Notes: generated from the sequence alone by a model not told the origin. 64,000 nt of DNA from an uncultured Collinsella sp. (GCA_900541875.1 UQLF01000004.1:1-64000), one strand, 5' to 3'. Positions 51,370 to 60,751 are shown, counted from the stretch's first letter. Numbers and translations: made by a program.

Positions 51370-53397
51370 ATGGAACAAAAGGCCAAGGAGGCAGCCTCGC
51401 ACGCTGCGATTCCTGTGAGCATCTCGGCGATGCTCGTCACGCTGGGCGTGGTGTATGGTGATATCGGCACCAGCCCCATGTATGTAACCAAGGCGCTCGT
51501 TGCCGGCAACGGCGGCATCGGAAGCGTCACGGAGGAGTTCGTGCTCGGCGCGCTCTCCCTTGTCGTGTGGACGGTCACGCTGCTGACCACCATCAAGTAT
51601 GTGCTCATCTCGCTGCGCGCCGATAACCATGGTGAGGGCGGCATCTTTGCCCTGTACAGCCTGGTCAAGCGCTGCGGCAAGTGGCTTATCATCCCCGCCA
51701 TGCTGGGTGGCGCCGCGCTGCTCGCCGACGGCATCCTGACGCCGGCCGTTACCGTTACCACGGCCATCGAGGGCCTGCGCACTATCCCGGCGGTCCATGC
51801 CGTGCTGGGCGATGATCAGGGCCGCGTCGTCGCCATTACGCTCGCCATCATCATCGCGCTCTTCTTGGTACAGCGCATCGGTACGGCCAAGATCGGTCAC
51901 GCCTTTGGCCCCATCATGACGCTGTGGTTCCTGTTCCTGGGCGGCACGGGTCTGTTCTTTGTCTTCCAGCACCCCGCCGTGCTGCTGTGCCTCAACCCGG
52001 TGCGCGGCATCGCCTTTTTGCTGAGCCCCAACAACCACGCGGGCATCATGATTCTGGGCAGCTGCTTCCTCGCCACCACCGGTGCCGAGGCGCTCTACTC
52101 CGACATGGGCCACGTCGGCCGCGGCAACATCTACGCTACCTGGCCGTTCGTTAAGTGCTGCCTGCTGCTTTCCTATATGGGCCAGGGCGCTTGGCTTATG
52201 AACAACGCTGCCAACCCCGAGCTCATGGGCATTGCCGATCTCAACCCGTTCTACCAGATGCTCGCCCCGGGCCTGCGCCCGTTTGCCGTAGGCCTTTCCA
52301 CCGTCGCGGCCATCATTGCCTCGCAGGCGCTCATCACCGGCGCATTCTCGCTGGTGTCCGAGGCCAGCCGCCTGGACCTCATGCCGCACATGCAGGTCTT
52401 CTACCCTGCCGAGACCAAGGGCCAGCTCTACATCCCCATGGTCAACAACGTCATGCTTGTCGGCTGCGTCATCGTGGTGCTGCTGTTCCAGAACTCGGCG
52501 CATATGGAAGCCGCCTACGGCCTTGCCATTACGCTGACTATGATGTGCACCACGCTGCTGCTCTTCTTCTACCTGCACGAGGAGCGCAAGCTCAAGGTTG
52601 CTCCGTGGATCTTCGCGGCCTTCTTCCTTTTGCTCGAAGGCTTCTTCTTCGTGAGCTCGCTCACCAAGTTCTTCCACGGCGGCTACTTCACCATCCTCAT
52701 GGCTGCACTCATCATGGGCATTATGGTGTGCTGGTACAACGGCACGGCGGTCGAGCAGCGCCAGTTTACGCTGCTGCCGCTGCGCAGCTACCTGCCGCAG
52801 CTCAAGCGCCTGCGCGACGACGATCGCTATGAGCGCATGAGCGACAACATCGTGTACCTGACCAAGGACACCCATACCGATTACATTGACCGTGATATCG
52901 TCTACTCGATCTTGGACAAGCATCCCAAGCGCGCTCGTGCCTGGTGGTTCGTGAATGTCGAGACCATGGATGAGCCGCATACCTTTGCCTATTCGGTCGA
53001 GACGTTCGGCACCGACTACGTGTTCCGCGTGCATCTGTACCTGGGCTACAAGATCAACCAGCGCGTCAATGCCTATCTGCGTCAGGTCGTTCAGGACCTG
53101 GCTGCCACCGGCGAGCTGCCGGCGCAGACGCATGACTACTCGGTCTACAAGGATCCGGGCAACATCGGTACGTTCAAGTTCGTCCTGATCCGTAAGCTTC
53201 TGGCGCCCGAAAGCGATGTGGAGCCGAGCGAGCGTACGGCCATCACGCTCAAGTACATCATCCGCCGCGCCGCCGGCACGCCTGCACGCTGGTACGGCCT
53301 GGAGAACTCCAACGTGAGCTTTGAGTACGTGCCGCTGTTCACCAAGTTCAAGGCCGTGAACAAGATGCAGCGCCTGGCCCCCAACGAGCGGCCGTAG
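51370..53397 (+). CDS. kup: KUP-family potassium uptake transporter
   Basis: A 675-aa potassium:proton symporter. The family signature TLGVVYGDIGTSPMYV is at residues ~22-37, followed by NHGEGGIFALYSLVKR, about twelve hydrophobic segments up to ~440 (GAEALYSDMGHVGRGNI is diagnostic) and a C-terminal cytoplasmic domain (NIVYLTKD, HPKRARAWWFVNVETMDEP). GGGAGG precedes the ATG at 51370. TATAAT at 51329-51334 is a good -10 without a clear -35. No cyclic-di-AMP riboswitch is recognisable in the 120-bp leader. The KdpDE-like pair follows. Confidence 0.95.
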   Translation: MEQKAKEAASHAAIPVSISAMLVTLGVVYGDIGTSPMYVTKALVAGNGGIGSVTEEFVLGALSLVVWTVTLLTTIKYVLISLRADNHGEGGIFALYSLVKRCGKWLIIPAMLGGAALLADGILTPAVTVTTAIEGLRTIPAVHAVLGDDQGRVVAITLAIIIALFLVQRIGTAKIGHAFGPIMTLWFLFLGGTGLFFVFQHPAVLLCLNPVRGIAFLLSPNNHAGIMILGSCFLATTGAEALYSDMGHVGRGNIYATWPFVKCCLLLSYMGQGAWLMNNAANPELMGIADLNPFYQMLAPGLRPFAVGLSTVAAIIASQALITGAFSLVSEASRLDLMPHMQVFYPAETKGQLYIPMVNNVMLVGCVIVVLLFQNSAHMEAAYGLAITLTMMCTTLLLFFYLHEERKLKVAPWIFAAFFLLLEGFFFVSSLTKFFHGGYFTILMAALIMGIMVCWYNGTAVEQRQFTLLPLRSYLPQLKRLRDDDRYERMSDNIVYLTKDTHTDYIDRDIVYSILDKHPKRARAWWFVNVETMDEPHTFAYSVETFGTDYVFRVHLYLGYKINQRVNAYLRQVVQDLAATGELPAQTHDYSVYKDPGNIGTFKFVLIRKLLAPESDVEPSERTAITLKYIIRRAAGTPARWYGLENSNVSFEYVPLFTKFKAVNKMQRLAPNERP

Positions 53398-53458
53398 GCG
53401 CCGACGGGTTGCACGGAGTTGGTTTTCGATGGACAAGATTGAGACCGGGGAGGCAAAC

Positions 53459-53653
53459 ATGGATGCAAAGATGCTTGATGGCCGCGAGGTGGTTGCCGAG
53501 CTGGTACGTGAGGCACGCGCTGACGCCGCCGAAGATCGGTTTTTGACGAACCGTGCCAACATGGATATGTCCGATCGCGTAATTTCGATCGTGGCACTGG
53601 TATTTGGAGCGGTGTGCGTGTGTGCCCTGCTCGCGCACGTGCTGTTTGTCTAG
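53459..53653 (+). CDS. Small single-pass membrane protein between kup and the sensor kinase
   Basis: A 64-aa protein: charged N-terminal helix (REVVAELVREARADAAEDRFL) and one C-terminal membrane span (VISIVALVFGAVCVCALLAHVLFV). ATG 53459 has GGGGAGG 5-6 nt upstream; ATG 53429 would give 74 aa. Not a recognised family. Its place 61 nt after kup suggests a transporter accessory peptide, similar in idea to KdpF, but no sequence similarity is claimed. Confidence 0.7.
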   Translation: MDAKMLDGREVVAELVREARADAAEDRFLTNRANMDMSDRVISIVALVFGAVCVCALLAHVLFV

Positions 53654-53684
53654 CGACCGTCGGTTGCAAAGGCTATACACTTGG

Positions 53685-53735
53685 AACCACCACAAGGGAA
53701 ACCACCACAAAGGTGCCTGTCCCTTTGTGGTGGTT
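53685..53735. repeat. CTGTCCC-loop palindrome, CCACCAC arms, copy 2
   Basis: AACCACCACAAAGG / CCTTTGTGGTGGTT (53700-53735) around TGCCTGTC, preceded by an extra half AACCACCACAAGGG at 53685. Confidence 0.75.
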
Positions 53736-53764
53736 TTTGTTTTTGAGAGAGGGGCGGGGCACTG

Positions 53765-55390
53765 ATGGACGTCCGTACGGACGGCGATATTGCCGATAGC
53801 TTTTGGTGGCGGCGCACAACGCTGACGCGCCGCACTCCTCTGTATGACGCCTGCGTATCGGTGGGGCTGCTGGTCGCGGCGACGATTGTGGGCGCGCTGC
53901 TCGACCATCCGGGTCTCGCGCCGAGCATCATGATCGTCTATGTGTTCGCCGTTCAGCTGTGCGCATTCTTTACCTGGAGTCGCCTGTATTGCTTGCTGAG
54001 CTCGGCTGCCGCCGTGGCGCTCTACAACTTCTTGTTTGTCGACCCGCGCTACTCGCTGTCGCTTATCGACCGCGGCTATCCCGGCATGTTCTTCATCATG
54101 TTCGTGGTCTCGCTTGTGTCGAGCTCGATTGCGTTGGCCCTGCGCCGTGCCTTGGCACAGGCTGCCGCCAGCGACCGCCGCACGCATATGGTGCTCGAGA
54201 CCAACCGCATGCTGCAGCGGTGCGCCGATCAGCAGCAGATTGTCCATGCCATGGCCACGCAGCTGGCGCGTCTTTCGGGCTGTCCGGTCGTGTGGTACAG
54301 CGCCGACGCCGAGGGCGATGACCTGCTGCCGCGTGCGACATACACGGCCGTGGGCGATGCCGCACCGGTGCACGAACTGGCGCCGCAGATGCCGCCGCGG
54401 CTCTCGGCATCCGCCTATGTGGGAACGCCGCTCGACGCCACGTTTGGCGGCTCGGCGTTTTATGGCATCTACCTGACGGTTCGCACAGGCGACGGCTTCG
54501 CGCGCTCGGGCGACCCCGCCTCGGTGGTGGGCGTGCTGGCTATCGTTGCCGAGCCCGACGTGCTGACGCACGAGGAGCGAACACTTGCCGATGCCATCGT
54601 GAGCGAAGGCGAGCTGGCACTCGATCGCGCCCGCGCCATGGAGGCCCGCGAGGAGGCGGCGGTGCTCGCCAAAAACGAACAGCTGCGCGCCAACCTGCTG
54701 CGCTCCATCTCGCACGATCTGCGTACGCCGCTCACCAGTATTTCGGGCAACGCCGATGTCCTGCTCGATCAGGGCTCGACCGGCACCGCGGTGCTCGATG
54801 CCCAGACGCGCCGCGGCCTGCTCCTTTCCATTCGCTCGGATGCGCAATGGCTCAACGCCACCGTCGAGAACCTGCTCGCCATCACCAAGCTCGAGGGTGG
54901 CGGTATGCGCCTGTCGACCACACTCGAGCTCATGGACGATATCGTCGAGGAGGCGCTGCGCCACGTGAACCCTGCCGTGCGCGAGCACGACCTTAAGGTG
55001 GTGGCGTGCGATGAGCCGGCGCTCGTCAACGTCGATGCGCGCCTGATGGTGCAGCTGGTGGTCAATCTGGTGAACAACGCCATCACCTATACGCCCGCAG
55101 GCTCGCATATCATGATTTCGATTAGCGTCGACGATGGACGCGTGGCGTGCTCGGTGGCCGATGATGGTCCGGGCATCGCACCCGAGGATCGCGAACGCAT
55201 CTTTGAGTCGTTCTATACCGCCAACCATGGCCTGGCCGACAGCCACCGCAGCGTTGGCCTGGGGCTTTCGCTCTGCCGCTCCATTGTGCTGGCGCATGGC
55301 GGTAGCATAGAGGTTGCCGCGGCGGACCCGCACGGCTCGGTCTTTACGATTGAGCTTCCCGTCGCCGATGTTTCGTTTGATAAGGAGTAG
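53765..55390 (+). CDS. KdpD-like sensor histidine kinase lacking the N-terminal sensor domain
   Basis: A 541-aa kinase. Four clustered membrane helices (~28-125) form a DUF4118/KdpD-type core (YNFLFVDPRYSL), then a GAF-like region (~150-290), a HisKA helix with phospho-acceptor H317 (SISHDLRTPLTSISGNADVLL split) and an ATPase domain (NLVNNAITYTP, DDGPGIAPEDRERIFESFY, GLGLSLCRSIV). The ~370-residue KdpD N-terminus with its Walker-type and Usp domains is absent. Four nt separate it from the response regulator. No kdpFABC is nearby, so the target may be kup or unlinked genes. Confidence 0.88.
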   Translation: MDVRTDGDIADSFWWRRTTLTRRTPLYDACVSVGLLVAATIVGALLDHPGLAPSIMIVYVFAVQLCAFFTWSRLYCLLSSAAAVALYNFLFVDPRYSLSLIDRGYPGMFFIMFVVSLVSSSIALALRRALAQAAASDRRTHMVLETNRMLQRCADQQQIVHAMATQLARLSGCPVVWYSADAEGDDLLPRATYTAVGDAAPVHELAPQMPPRLSASAYVGTPLDATFGGSAFYGIYLTVRTGDGFARSGDPASVVGVLAIVAEPDVLTHEERTLADAIVSEGELALDRARAMEAREEAAVLAKNEQLRANLLRSISHDLRTPLTSISGNADVLLDQGSTGTAVLDAQTRRGLLLSIRSDAQWLNATVENLLAITKLEGGGMRLSTTLELMDDIVEEALRHVNPAVREHDLKVVACDEPALVNVDARLMVQLVVNLVNNAITYTPAGSHIMISISVDDGRVACSVADDGPGIAPEDRERIFESFYTANHGLADSHRSVGLGLSLCRSIVLAHGGSIEVAAADPHGSVFTIELPVADVSFDKE

Positions 55391-55394
55391 CGCT

Positions 55395-56108
55395 GTGCCG
55401 AACTCTGCCGTAAAACCGCTCATCTTGGTCGTTGAGGACGACCCCGCTGTCCGCAACCTTATCGTTGCCGCGCTCGAGGCGCACGGCTTGCGTCATATGG
55501 CTGTGGAGACTGCCCATGCCGCCATCGCCGCCGCCTCATCGCAGGCGCCGAGCATTGTGCTGCTCGATCTGGGCCTGCCCGATATGGACGGCGTCAAGGT
55601 GGTGGAGTCGGTGCGCGCATGGTCGGGCATGCCGATCATCGTGGTCTCGGCGCGCAGCGAGGATGCGGACAAAATCCGCGCGCTCGATGCCGGTGCCGAC
55701 GACTATCTGACCAAGCCGTTTTCGGTCGAGGAGCTGCTCGCGCGCATTCGCACGACGCTCAGGCGCCTTTCGTATGCGCAAACGGGCGGCGTTGTCTCCG
55801 AGGGCTCGTTCGATACCGGTGAGCTGCATATCGATTTTGATGCCGGCATTGCCACGATGGATGGCGAGGAGTTGCACCTGACGCCGATTGAGTACAAGCT
55901 CCTGTGCCTGCTGGCGCATAACGCCGACAAGGTACTGACGCACCAGTTTATTTTGCACGAGATTTGGGGCACGTCGACCAAGAGCGACCTGGCGAGCCTG
56001 CGTGTCTTTATGGGCACGTTGCGCAAGAAGATCGAGTCCGACCCCGCGCATCCGCGCTATATCCAGACACACGTGGGTATCGGTTACCGATTGGTCATCC
56101 AGGGATAG
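55395..56108 (+). CDS. KdpE-like OmpR-family response regulator
   Basis: A 237-aa two-domain regulator. The receiver has EDD (14-16), phospho-acceptor D58 in VLLDLGLPDMDG and K107 in YLTKPFS. The winged-helix domain ends HPRYIQTHVGIGYRLV. GTG 55395 follows AAGGAG and the kinase stop by four bases. Sequence and pairing with the KdpD-like kinase point to KdpE-type potassium or turgor regulation. Confidence 0.9.
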   Translation: MPNSAVKPLILVVEDDPAVRNLIVAALEAHGLRHMAVETAHAAIAAASSQAPSIVLLDLGLPDMDGVKVVESVRAWSGMPIIVVSARSEDADKIRALDAGADDYLTKPFSVEELLARIRTTLRRLSYAQTGGVVSEGSFDTGELHIDFDAGIATMDGEELHLTPIEYKLLCLLAHNADKVLTHQFILHEIWGTSTKSDLASLRVFMGTLRKKIESDPAHPRYIQTHVGIGYRLVIQG

Positions 56109-56132
56109 GTCGGCATCCGCCATCCCAATATG

Positions 56133-56199
56133 AGTTGCGGTGAAATACGGTCTAAATTTGCCTAATTCCAGGCAAAACAGTCCGTATTCCACCGCAACG
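56133..56199. repeat. TTGCGGTG inverted repeat, copy 2
   Basis: AGTTGCGGTGAAATACGG / CCGTATTCCACCGCAAC with a loop holding a second small pair TTTGCCT / AGGCAAA. Lies between convergent genes, 25 nt after the response-regulator stop. Confidence 0.75.
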
Positions 56200-56203
56200 T
56201 TGT

Positions 56204-58771
56204 CTATTTATCCTTGGGCTTGCTGGCGTAGAACTTCTTCTTTTTGGGCTCGCCAGCGGGGGAGGGTTTGCCGGCAAAGCTGGACTTGCCGTTGCCGGCC
56301 TGCGCGTGCGCGGGCGCCGTTGCGCGAGGCTTACGGGCCTCGGGGTTGCGCAGCTCCTCGGTTCGCTCGGCAATTTCCTCGGCGCTAAAGCCGACCTCTG
56401 CCATGGCGTCCTCGATGGGCAGGCGGCGCACGATGTAGCAGTGGTGCACCTTCTGGTTGCGCGCGAAGTCCTCGGGGATGGTCTGTGCCGTAATGTCCTC
56501 CAGCACGACGCCCGCGCGTGCGAGCTTGCGCGTCTCGGGGCGGAAGCCGCGCAGGTTGCAGCTAAAGATGGCGTGGCCGCCCTGTGCGAGCAGGCGCGAT
56601 ACGCCAGCCAAAAGCTCAACATGGTCGCGCTGGACATCCCAGGTGCGGCGGCCCATCTTGGACGAGTTCGAGAACGTGGGCGGGTCGACAAAGATCAGGT
56701 CCCAGCGGTTGCGCGTCTGGCGCTGGTCGCGAATCCAGGCGAGCACGTCGTCGCGCACAAAATGATGCTGAGGCCCCACAAAGCCGTTCTGGCGCATATT
56801 GCGCTCGGCCCAGTCCAGGTAGGTATTGGAAAGGTCGACCGTCACGGTCTCCTCGACGCCGCCGTCTGCCGCATAGCAGGTGGCGGTACCGGTGTAGGCG
56901 AACAGGTTGAGGAAGCGGCGCGCCTGCTTGGCGTGCTCGCGCACCAGGTTGCGGGTGACGCGGTGGTCTAGGAAGATGCCCACATCCAAATAGTCGTCAA
57001 AGTTGACGGCAAAGGTGAGTCCACCCTCTTCGATGAGCGGCAGGCGACGGCGCGCGATGTTGGCGCGCTCGCCCGAGCCGCCCTTGCCGGCGCCCTGCTT
57101 GCCGTACTGCGAGCCGCCGCGCGAACGCATGCGGGCCTTGGCGTGCACGTGCTCGGCCGGAACATCAAGAATACGCGGCGCGATGGCCAAGATGTCGAGC
57201 ATGCGAGCCTGGGCCAGCGCGGGATCGATGGTCTTGGGCGCGGCGTATTCGGCAATGACGAGCCAGCGACCCGGCGTCTGCGGGCAGCCCTCGTACAGGT
57301 CGATGGCGGCGGAGTAGTCGGGTAGGTCGGCATCGTAGACGCGGTAGCAGCTCACGCCCTCGCGCTTGGCCCACTTGCGGCACAGACGGGCATTCTTGCG
57401 CAGGCGGTTGGCGAACTGCTCGGACTCGGGGATGAGCACGGGCAGCGGCTTGCCGTCGCCCAGGTCGAGCGTGGCGGTAGGTTCGGGCATGGCGGAAGCG
57501 GCGGCTTCGTCGTTGGCTTCGTTGGCATCCGCAACCTCGGCCTCGGCATCCGCACTGGTCGCAGCCTCAAACGCTGCGGCGGCGTGGTCGAGCGAGGGCC
57601 AAACCTCAATAGCCGCCTCCTCGTTATTGGGCATGATGGCGATCGAACGCTCGGGCTCGGCATGGAGCGCGCGGGCCAGCAAGCCGTCGCGGGTGAGCGC
57701 GGCGACCGGTGCCGAAGCGAGCTCGGGCGCGCGGCGCAGCTCGCCGATGAGCGTCATGGCATCGTGCATGAGCGAAAGCGGGGTCTCGGTCGTGTCCGCG
57801 ACCAGGGCGGCACCGGCGACGGCGCCCACATGGTCCAGTACGGTGGCGGGCTTGGCGGCACAAAAGTCGACAAAACGCTTGTAGCCGGCGCACTTGACCA
57901 TGCGCTCGGCAGTCTTGCGGGCGGCGGGGTCGATGTCTACGGCCACGATGCGCGCCTGGCGCTCGCGCGCTGCCGCCTCGCGCTCGCGCGCCTCGGCAAG
58001 CAGCTGCTCCCACAGAGCGGCGTCGTGCGGCTGCCAGCCCCCAAAGCCCCAGCGCTCGCGTGCGGCGCCCGGGGCGCGGTCGGTCAGAATGTTCACGGCT
58101 TCCAGCAACAGGCCGCCGCCGGCGCACGAGGCATCGATTAGCGTGGGAAGGGCTTCATTCTCGTAATCGTCGGCCGTCAACTCGCGCTCACACAGTGCGG
58201 TCCAGCCGACCTGCGCCAGCACCAGGGCGGCGTAGTCGGGGCGCAACACGTGCGCGCCCTCGCCGGCACGGGTCGCCGCGGGCGGCAGGCGCTTGAACAG
58301 CGGGTCGCCCGAAAGGTCCAGGCTGATGCTCGCGCGGCGCTGGCGCAGCGAAAGCAACAGGTGAACGTCGGGATCGGCGGCGTCGACATCGGCGCGACGG
58401 CCCGTGGTCTCGGCCAGACGGTCGCACAGCGCGTCCTTGGCGCGCAGGGCCGAGAAGCGCGTGTTGCGCAGCTGCTCGGTCACGCCGCGGGCGGTGATGG
58501 CGATGGTGGCGCCGGGGCGGATGATGGTCTCCCAGGTGATGTCGTAAACGCTATCGTACAGCTCATCGGCATCCTGCGCCTCAAAGCGCCCGAGTACCAC
58601 GAACACACGGCTCGCCAGGCGCGACCACAGACAGGCGCGGTAGCCTTCTTCGAGCTCGCCCTCAAATGTAGCGCGGCCCTTCAGCCGGCGAACATGCGAA
58701 AGCCCGAGGCGTTTAAGCTCATCGGCGAGTGCGGACTCAAAGCCCTCGGGGCAGCTTGCGTAAAATTCCAT
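56204..58771 (-). CDS. RlmKL-type 23S rRNA methyltransferase with an apparently dead RlmL half
   Basis: An 855-aa two-domain protein like E. coli RlmKL. Residues ~40-155 are THUMP, ~160-400 the RlmL-type (m2G2445) domain and ~440-800 the RlmK-type (m7G2069) domain. The RlmK half is intact: LNLFAYTGTATCYAA binds SAM and FVDPPTFSNSS (~690) is its motif. In the RlmL half, motif I reads LIDASCAGGGLLLEAV instead of LLDPMCGSGTLLIEAA and the catalytic NPPY segment cannot be found, so this half may only bind RNA. An Ala/Glu-rich spacer (~405-430) replaces the lost region and a basic tail (KKKKFYASKPKDK) ends the protein. Confidence 0.87.
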   Translation of the reverse strand: MEFYASCPEGFESALADELKRLGLSHVRRLKGRATFEGELEEGYRACLWSRLASRVFVVLGRFEAQDADELYDSVYDITWETIIRPGATIAITARGVTEQLRNTRFSALRAKDALCDRLAETTGRRADVDAADPDVHLLLSLRQRRASISLDLSGDPLFKRLPPAATRAGEGAHVLRPDYAALVLAQVGWTALCERELTADDYENEALPTLIDASCAGGGLLLEAVNILTDRAPGAARERWGFGGWQPHDAALWEQLLAEAREREAAARERQARIVAVDIDPAARKTAERMVKCAGYKRFVDFCAAKPATVLDHVGAVAGAALVADTTETPLSLMHDAMTLIGELRRAPELASAPVAALTRDGLLARALHAEPERSIAIMPNNEEAAIEVWPSLDHAAAAFEAATSADAEAEVADANEANDEAAASAMPEPTATLDLGDGKPLPVLIPESEQFANRLRKNARLCRKWAKREGVSCYRVYDADLPDYSAAIDLYEGCPQTPGRWLVIAEYAAPKTIDPALAQARMLDILAIAPRILDVPAEHVHAKARMRSRGGSQYGKQGAGKGGSGERANIARRRLPLIEEGGLTFAVNFDDYLDVGIFLDHRVTRNLVREHAKQARRFLNLFAYTGTATCYAADGGVEETVTVDLSNTYLDWAERNMRQNGFVGPQHHFVRDDVLAWIRDQRQTRNRWDLIFVDPPTFSNSSKMGRRTWDVQRDHVELLAGVSRLLAQGGHAIFSCNLRGFRPETRKLARAGVVLEDITAQTIPEDFARNQKVHHCYIVRRLPIEDAMAEVGFSAEEIAERTEELRNPEARKPRATAPAHAQAGNGKSSFAGKPSPAGEPKKKKFYASKPKDK

Positions 58772-58846
58772 GGGTGACCTCTCTGGTTGCGTCGCTCCAT
58801 TATATGATGGATACTTCGTTTACTCTCGCCCCCGAAAGGAACCCAT

Positions 58847-59674
58847 ATGATTGATGCGTACCCCGATTCCGCCGTGCTCTTTTTTGACGTGGACGGCACG
58901 CTGACGTCGTTCGATCCCGACAACATGACCGACAAGGACTTTTCGGCGGTTCGCCCCTCGCAGGCGGTCGTCGAGGCGTTTCATCGTCTGCGCGACGCGG
59001 GACACCAGGCATTTATCTGCACGGGTCGTCCCTTGTGGCTGATTGCCGATGGCCTGCGCGCGCTGAACCCGGCGGGTGTCGTTGCCATGGCGGGAGCGAC
59101 GCTCGAGGTCGAGGGCCGCGTGGTACACGAGGACTGCTTTGATGAGGATGTTATCGAGGAGCTTGCACGCCGTATGGCCGCGGCAGGGATTGAAGCCTTT
59201 TTCGAGACCAACGTGGCTACCTTTGCCCTGGAACCCGCGGGTGTTGAGCAGCCGTCTCTGATCGGCACTTCTGTGGTGCACAGCGCCGAGGAGATGCGCG
59301 TCGACGGCCGTCTGCGCGTGGGCAAGGTGTGCATCGTCGCGAGCTACCTGGCTCGCGTAGCCAACGATGACGGCTTTATCGATCGCGAGTTTGAGCTGTG
59401 CAACACCGGTGGTCAGAATCGCGAGCTGAGCCCCAAGGGCATTGACAAGGGCGTGGGCGTGGCGCGAGCGCTGGAATACCTGGGTCGCACCGGCAACGCG
59501 CGCACCTTTGGCTTCGGCGATTCGGGTAACGACCTGGGCATGCTCGCTGCGGTCGAGACGGCTGTCGCCATGGGCAACGCCATGCCTGAGGTCAAGGCGG
59601 TCGCCGACTACGTGACCGACGATGTCGCACACGACGGCACCGTCACAGCGATGCAGCATTTTGGCCTCATCTAA
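58847..59674 (+). CDS. HAD-superfamily hydrolase, Cof type
   Basis: A 275-aa phosphatase with motif I FFDVDGTLTSFD, motif II ICTGRP, the motif III lysine in ELSPKGIDKGVGV and motif IV GFGDSGNDLGMLAAV, with the C2-type cap between motifs II and III. Cof-type HADs act on sugar phosphates, flavin precursors or thiamine intermediates; the substrate here is open. It diverges from the rlmKL gene over 75 bp. Start ATG after GAAAGGAACC. Confidence 0.9.
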   Translation: MIDAYPDSAVLFFDVDGTLTSFDPDNMTDKDFSAVRPSQAVVEAFHRLRDAGHQAFICTGRPLWLIADGLRALNPAGVVAMAGATLEVEGRVVHEDCFDEDVIEELARRMAAAGIEAFFETNVATFALEPAGVEQPSLIGTSVVHSAEEMRVDGRLRVGKVCIVASYLARVANDDGFIDREFELCNTGGQNRELSPKGIDKGVGVARALEYLGRTGNARTFGFGDSGNDLGMLAAVETAVAMGNAMPEVKAVADYVTDDVAHDGTVTAMQHFGLI

Positions 59675-59867
59675 TGAATCCCGCGTTCTGACGTTTGCTC
59701 AAACTGTGACTCTTTGCTTTTGCATGCTCAATCGATTTATCAATCCAAACACTGAGGTGTTTATACCGTTCGCCGAGAAGATAAAAAACCGCAGTTCACG
59801 CCTTGATAAACGTAGGTAAAGTGTTTAGCAGTTTATCGGCCGTATGCTAACGAAAGGAATCAGGCAG

Positions 59868-60572
59868 ATGGCAATCAAGGTGTTCGCTGACGGTGCAAAC
59901 CTCGAAGGCATGCTCGACATGTACGAGAACGGCAACGTTCAGGGTTTCACGACCAACCCGTCCCTTATGAAGAAGGGCGGCGTGATGGATTACCGCGCGT
60001 TTGCCAAAGAGGTCCTGGCTCACATCACCGATGTGTCCGTCTCGTTTGAGGTCTTTGCCGACGACGTCGAGACCATGGAGGTCGAGGCCCGCGAGATCGC
60101 TACCTGGGCCGAGAACGTCTACGTCAAAATTCCGTGCGTGACCACCAAGGGCGAGTCCACCGCCGAGCTGGTGCGCAAGCTTTCGGCCGACGGCATCAAG
60201 GTCAACGTCACTACCATCTTTACGCCTAAGCAGGTCGATGAGATGGTCGAGGCCGTTGACACCGAGACGCCGTCCATTATCTCGCTCTTTGCCGGCCGTA
60301 TCGCCGATACCGGCGTCGACCCCATTCCGTTTATGACGGAGTCGGTCAAGAAGGCCGCCATCAAGCCCAACTGTGAGGTCCTGTGGGCGTCCACGCGCGA
60401 GCTCATCAACATTTACCAGGCCGAGGCCTGCGGTTGCCAGATCATTACGGTGCCCAACAGCATCCTGGCCAAGCGCAAGAACATCGGTCGCGACCCGTAC
60501 GAGGTCTCGCTCGATACCGTGCGCGGCTTTGCCAAGGATATCGCCGCTTTGGGCTTCCATATTCTGCCGTAA
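59868..60572 (+). CDS. Transaldolase-like protein (second paralogue)
   Basis: A 234-aa small transaldolase-family enzyme, clearly different from the 10796 protein. It starts MAIKVFADGANLEGML, has GFTTNPSLMKKGG and the Schiff-base lysine in NVYVKIP (K87), then ISLFAGRIADTGVDP and ALGFHILP at the C-terminus. It stands alone with GAAAGGA before the ATG. Probably the housekeeping transaldolase of the pentose phosphate pathway, the operon copy being substrate-specific; this is inference. Confidence 0.9.
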   Translation: MAIKVFADGANLEGMLDMYENGNVQGFTTNPSLMKKGGVMDYRAFAKEVLAHITDVSVSFEVFADDVETMEVEAREIATWAENVYVKIPCVTTKGESTAELVRKLSADGIKVNVTTIFTPKQVDEMVEAVDTETPSIISLFAGRIADTGVDPIPFMTESVKKAAIKPNCEVLWASTRELINIYQAEACGCQIITVPNSILAKRKNIGRDPYEVSLDTVRGFAKDIAALGFHILP

Positions 60573-60603
60573 CGCGAACACTGGCTACGCCGCGGGCTGC
60601 TCG

Positions 60604-60676
60604 CCCCGGCCTTTCCTTTCCCTATCGCTCACGCGCCTCGCGAGGGTCGCGCTAGGCAAAGGAAAGGCCGGGGCTG
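60604..60676. repeat. Hairpin with 16-bp perfect stem
   Basis: CCCCGGCCTTTCCTTT and its complement AAAGGAAAGGCCGGGG enclose ~40 GC-rich nt. It lies between the transaldolase stop and the remnant at 60690. Confidence 0.65.
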
Positions 60677-60689
60677 CCGACACGAGCTT

Positions 60690-60731
60690 GCCAGCAAGTT
60701 GGCGCTTGGCTTCTATATCCTGCCGTGGGCA
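60690..60731 (+). pseudogene. Remnant of a duplicated transaldolase 3' end
   Basis: In frame it reads ASKLALGFYILP, against AKDIAALGFHILP at the end of the intact gene at 59868, with matching codons for LGF-ILP. No stop follows directly (next is Trp). It looks like a decayed second copy of the last ~12 codons, left about 150 bp downstream. Confidence 0.5.
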
Positions 60732-60751
60732 AAGGTACCCCCGCCTGCGCC

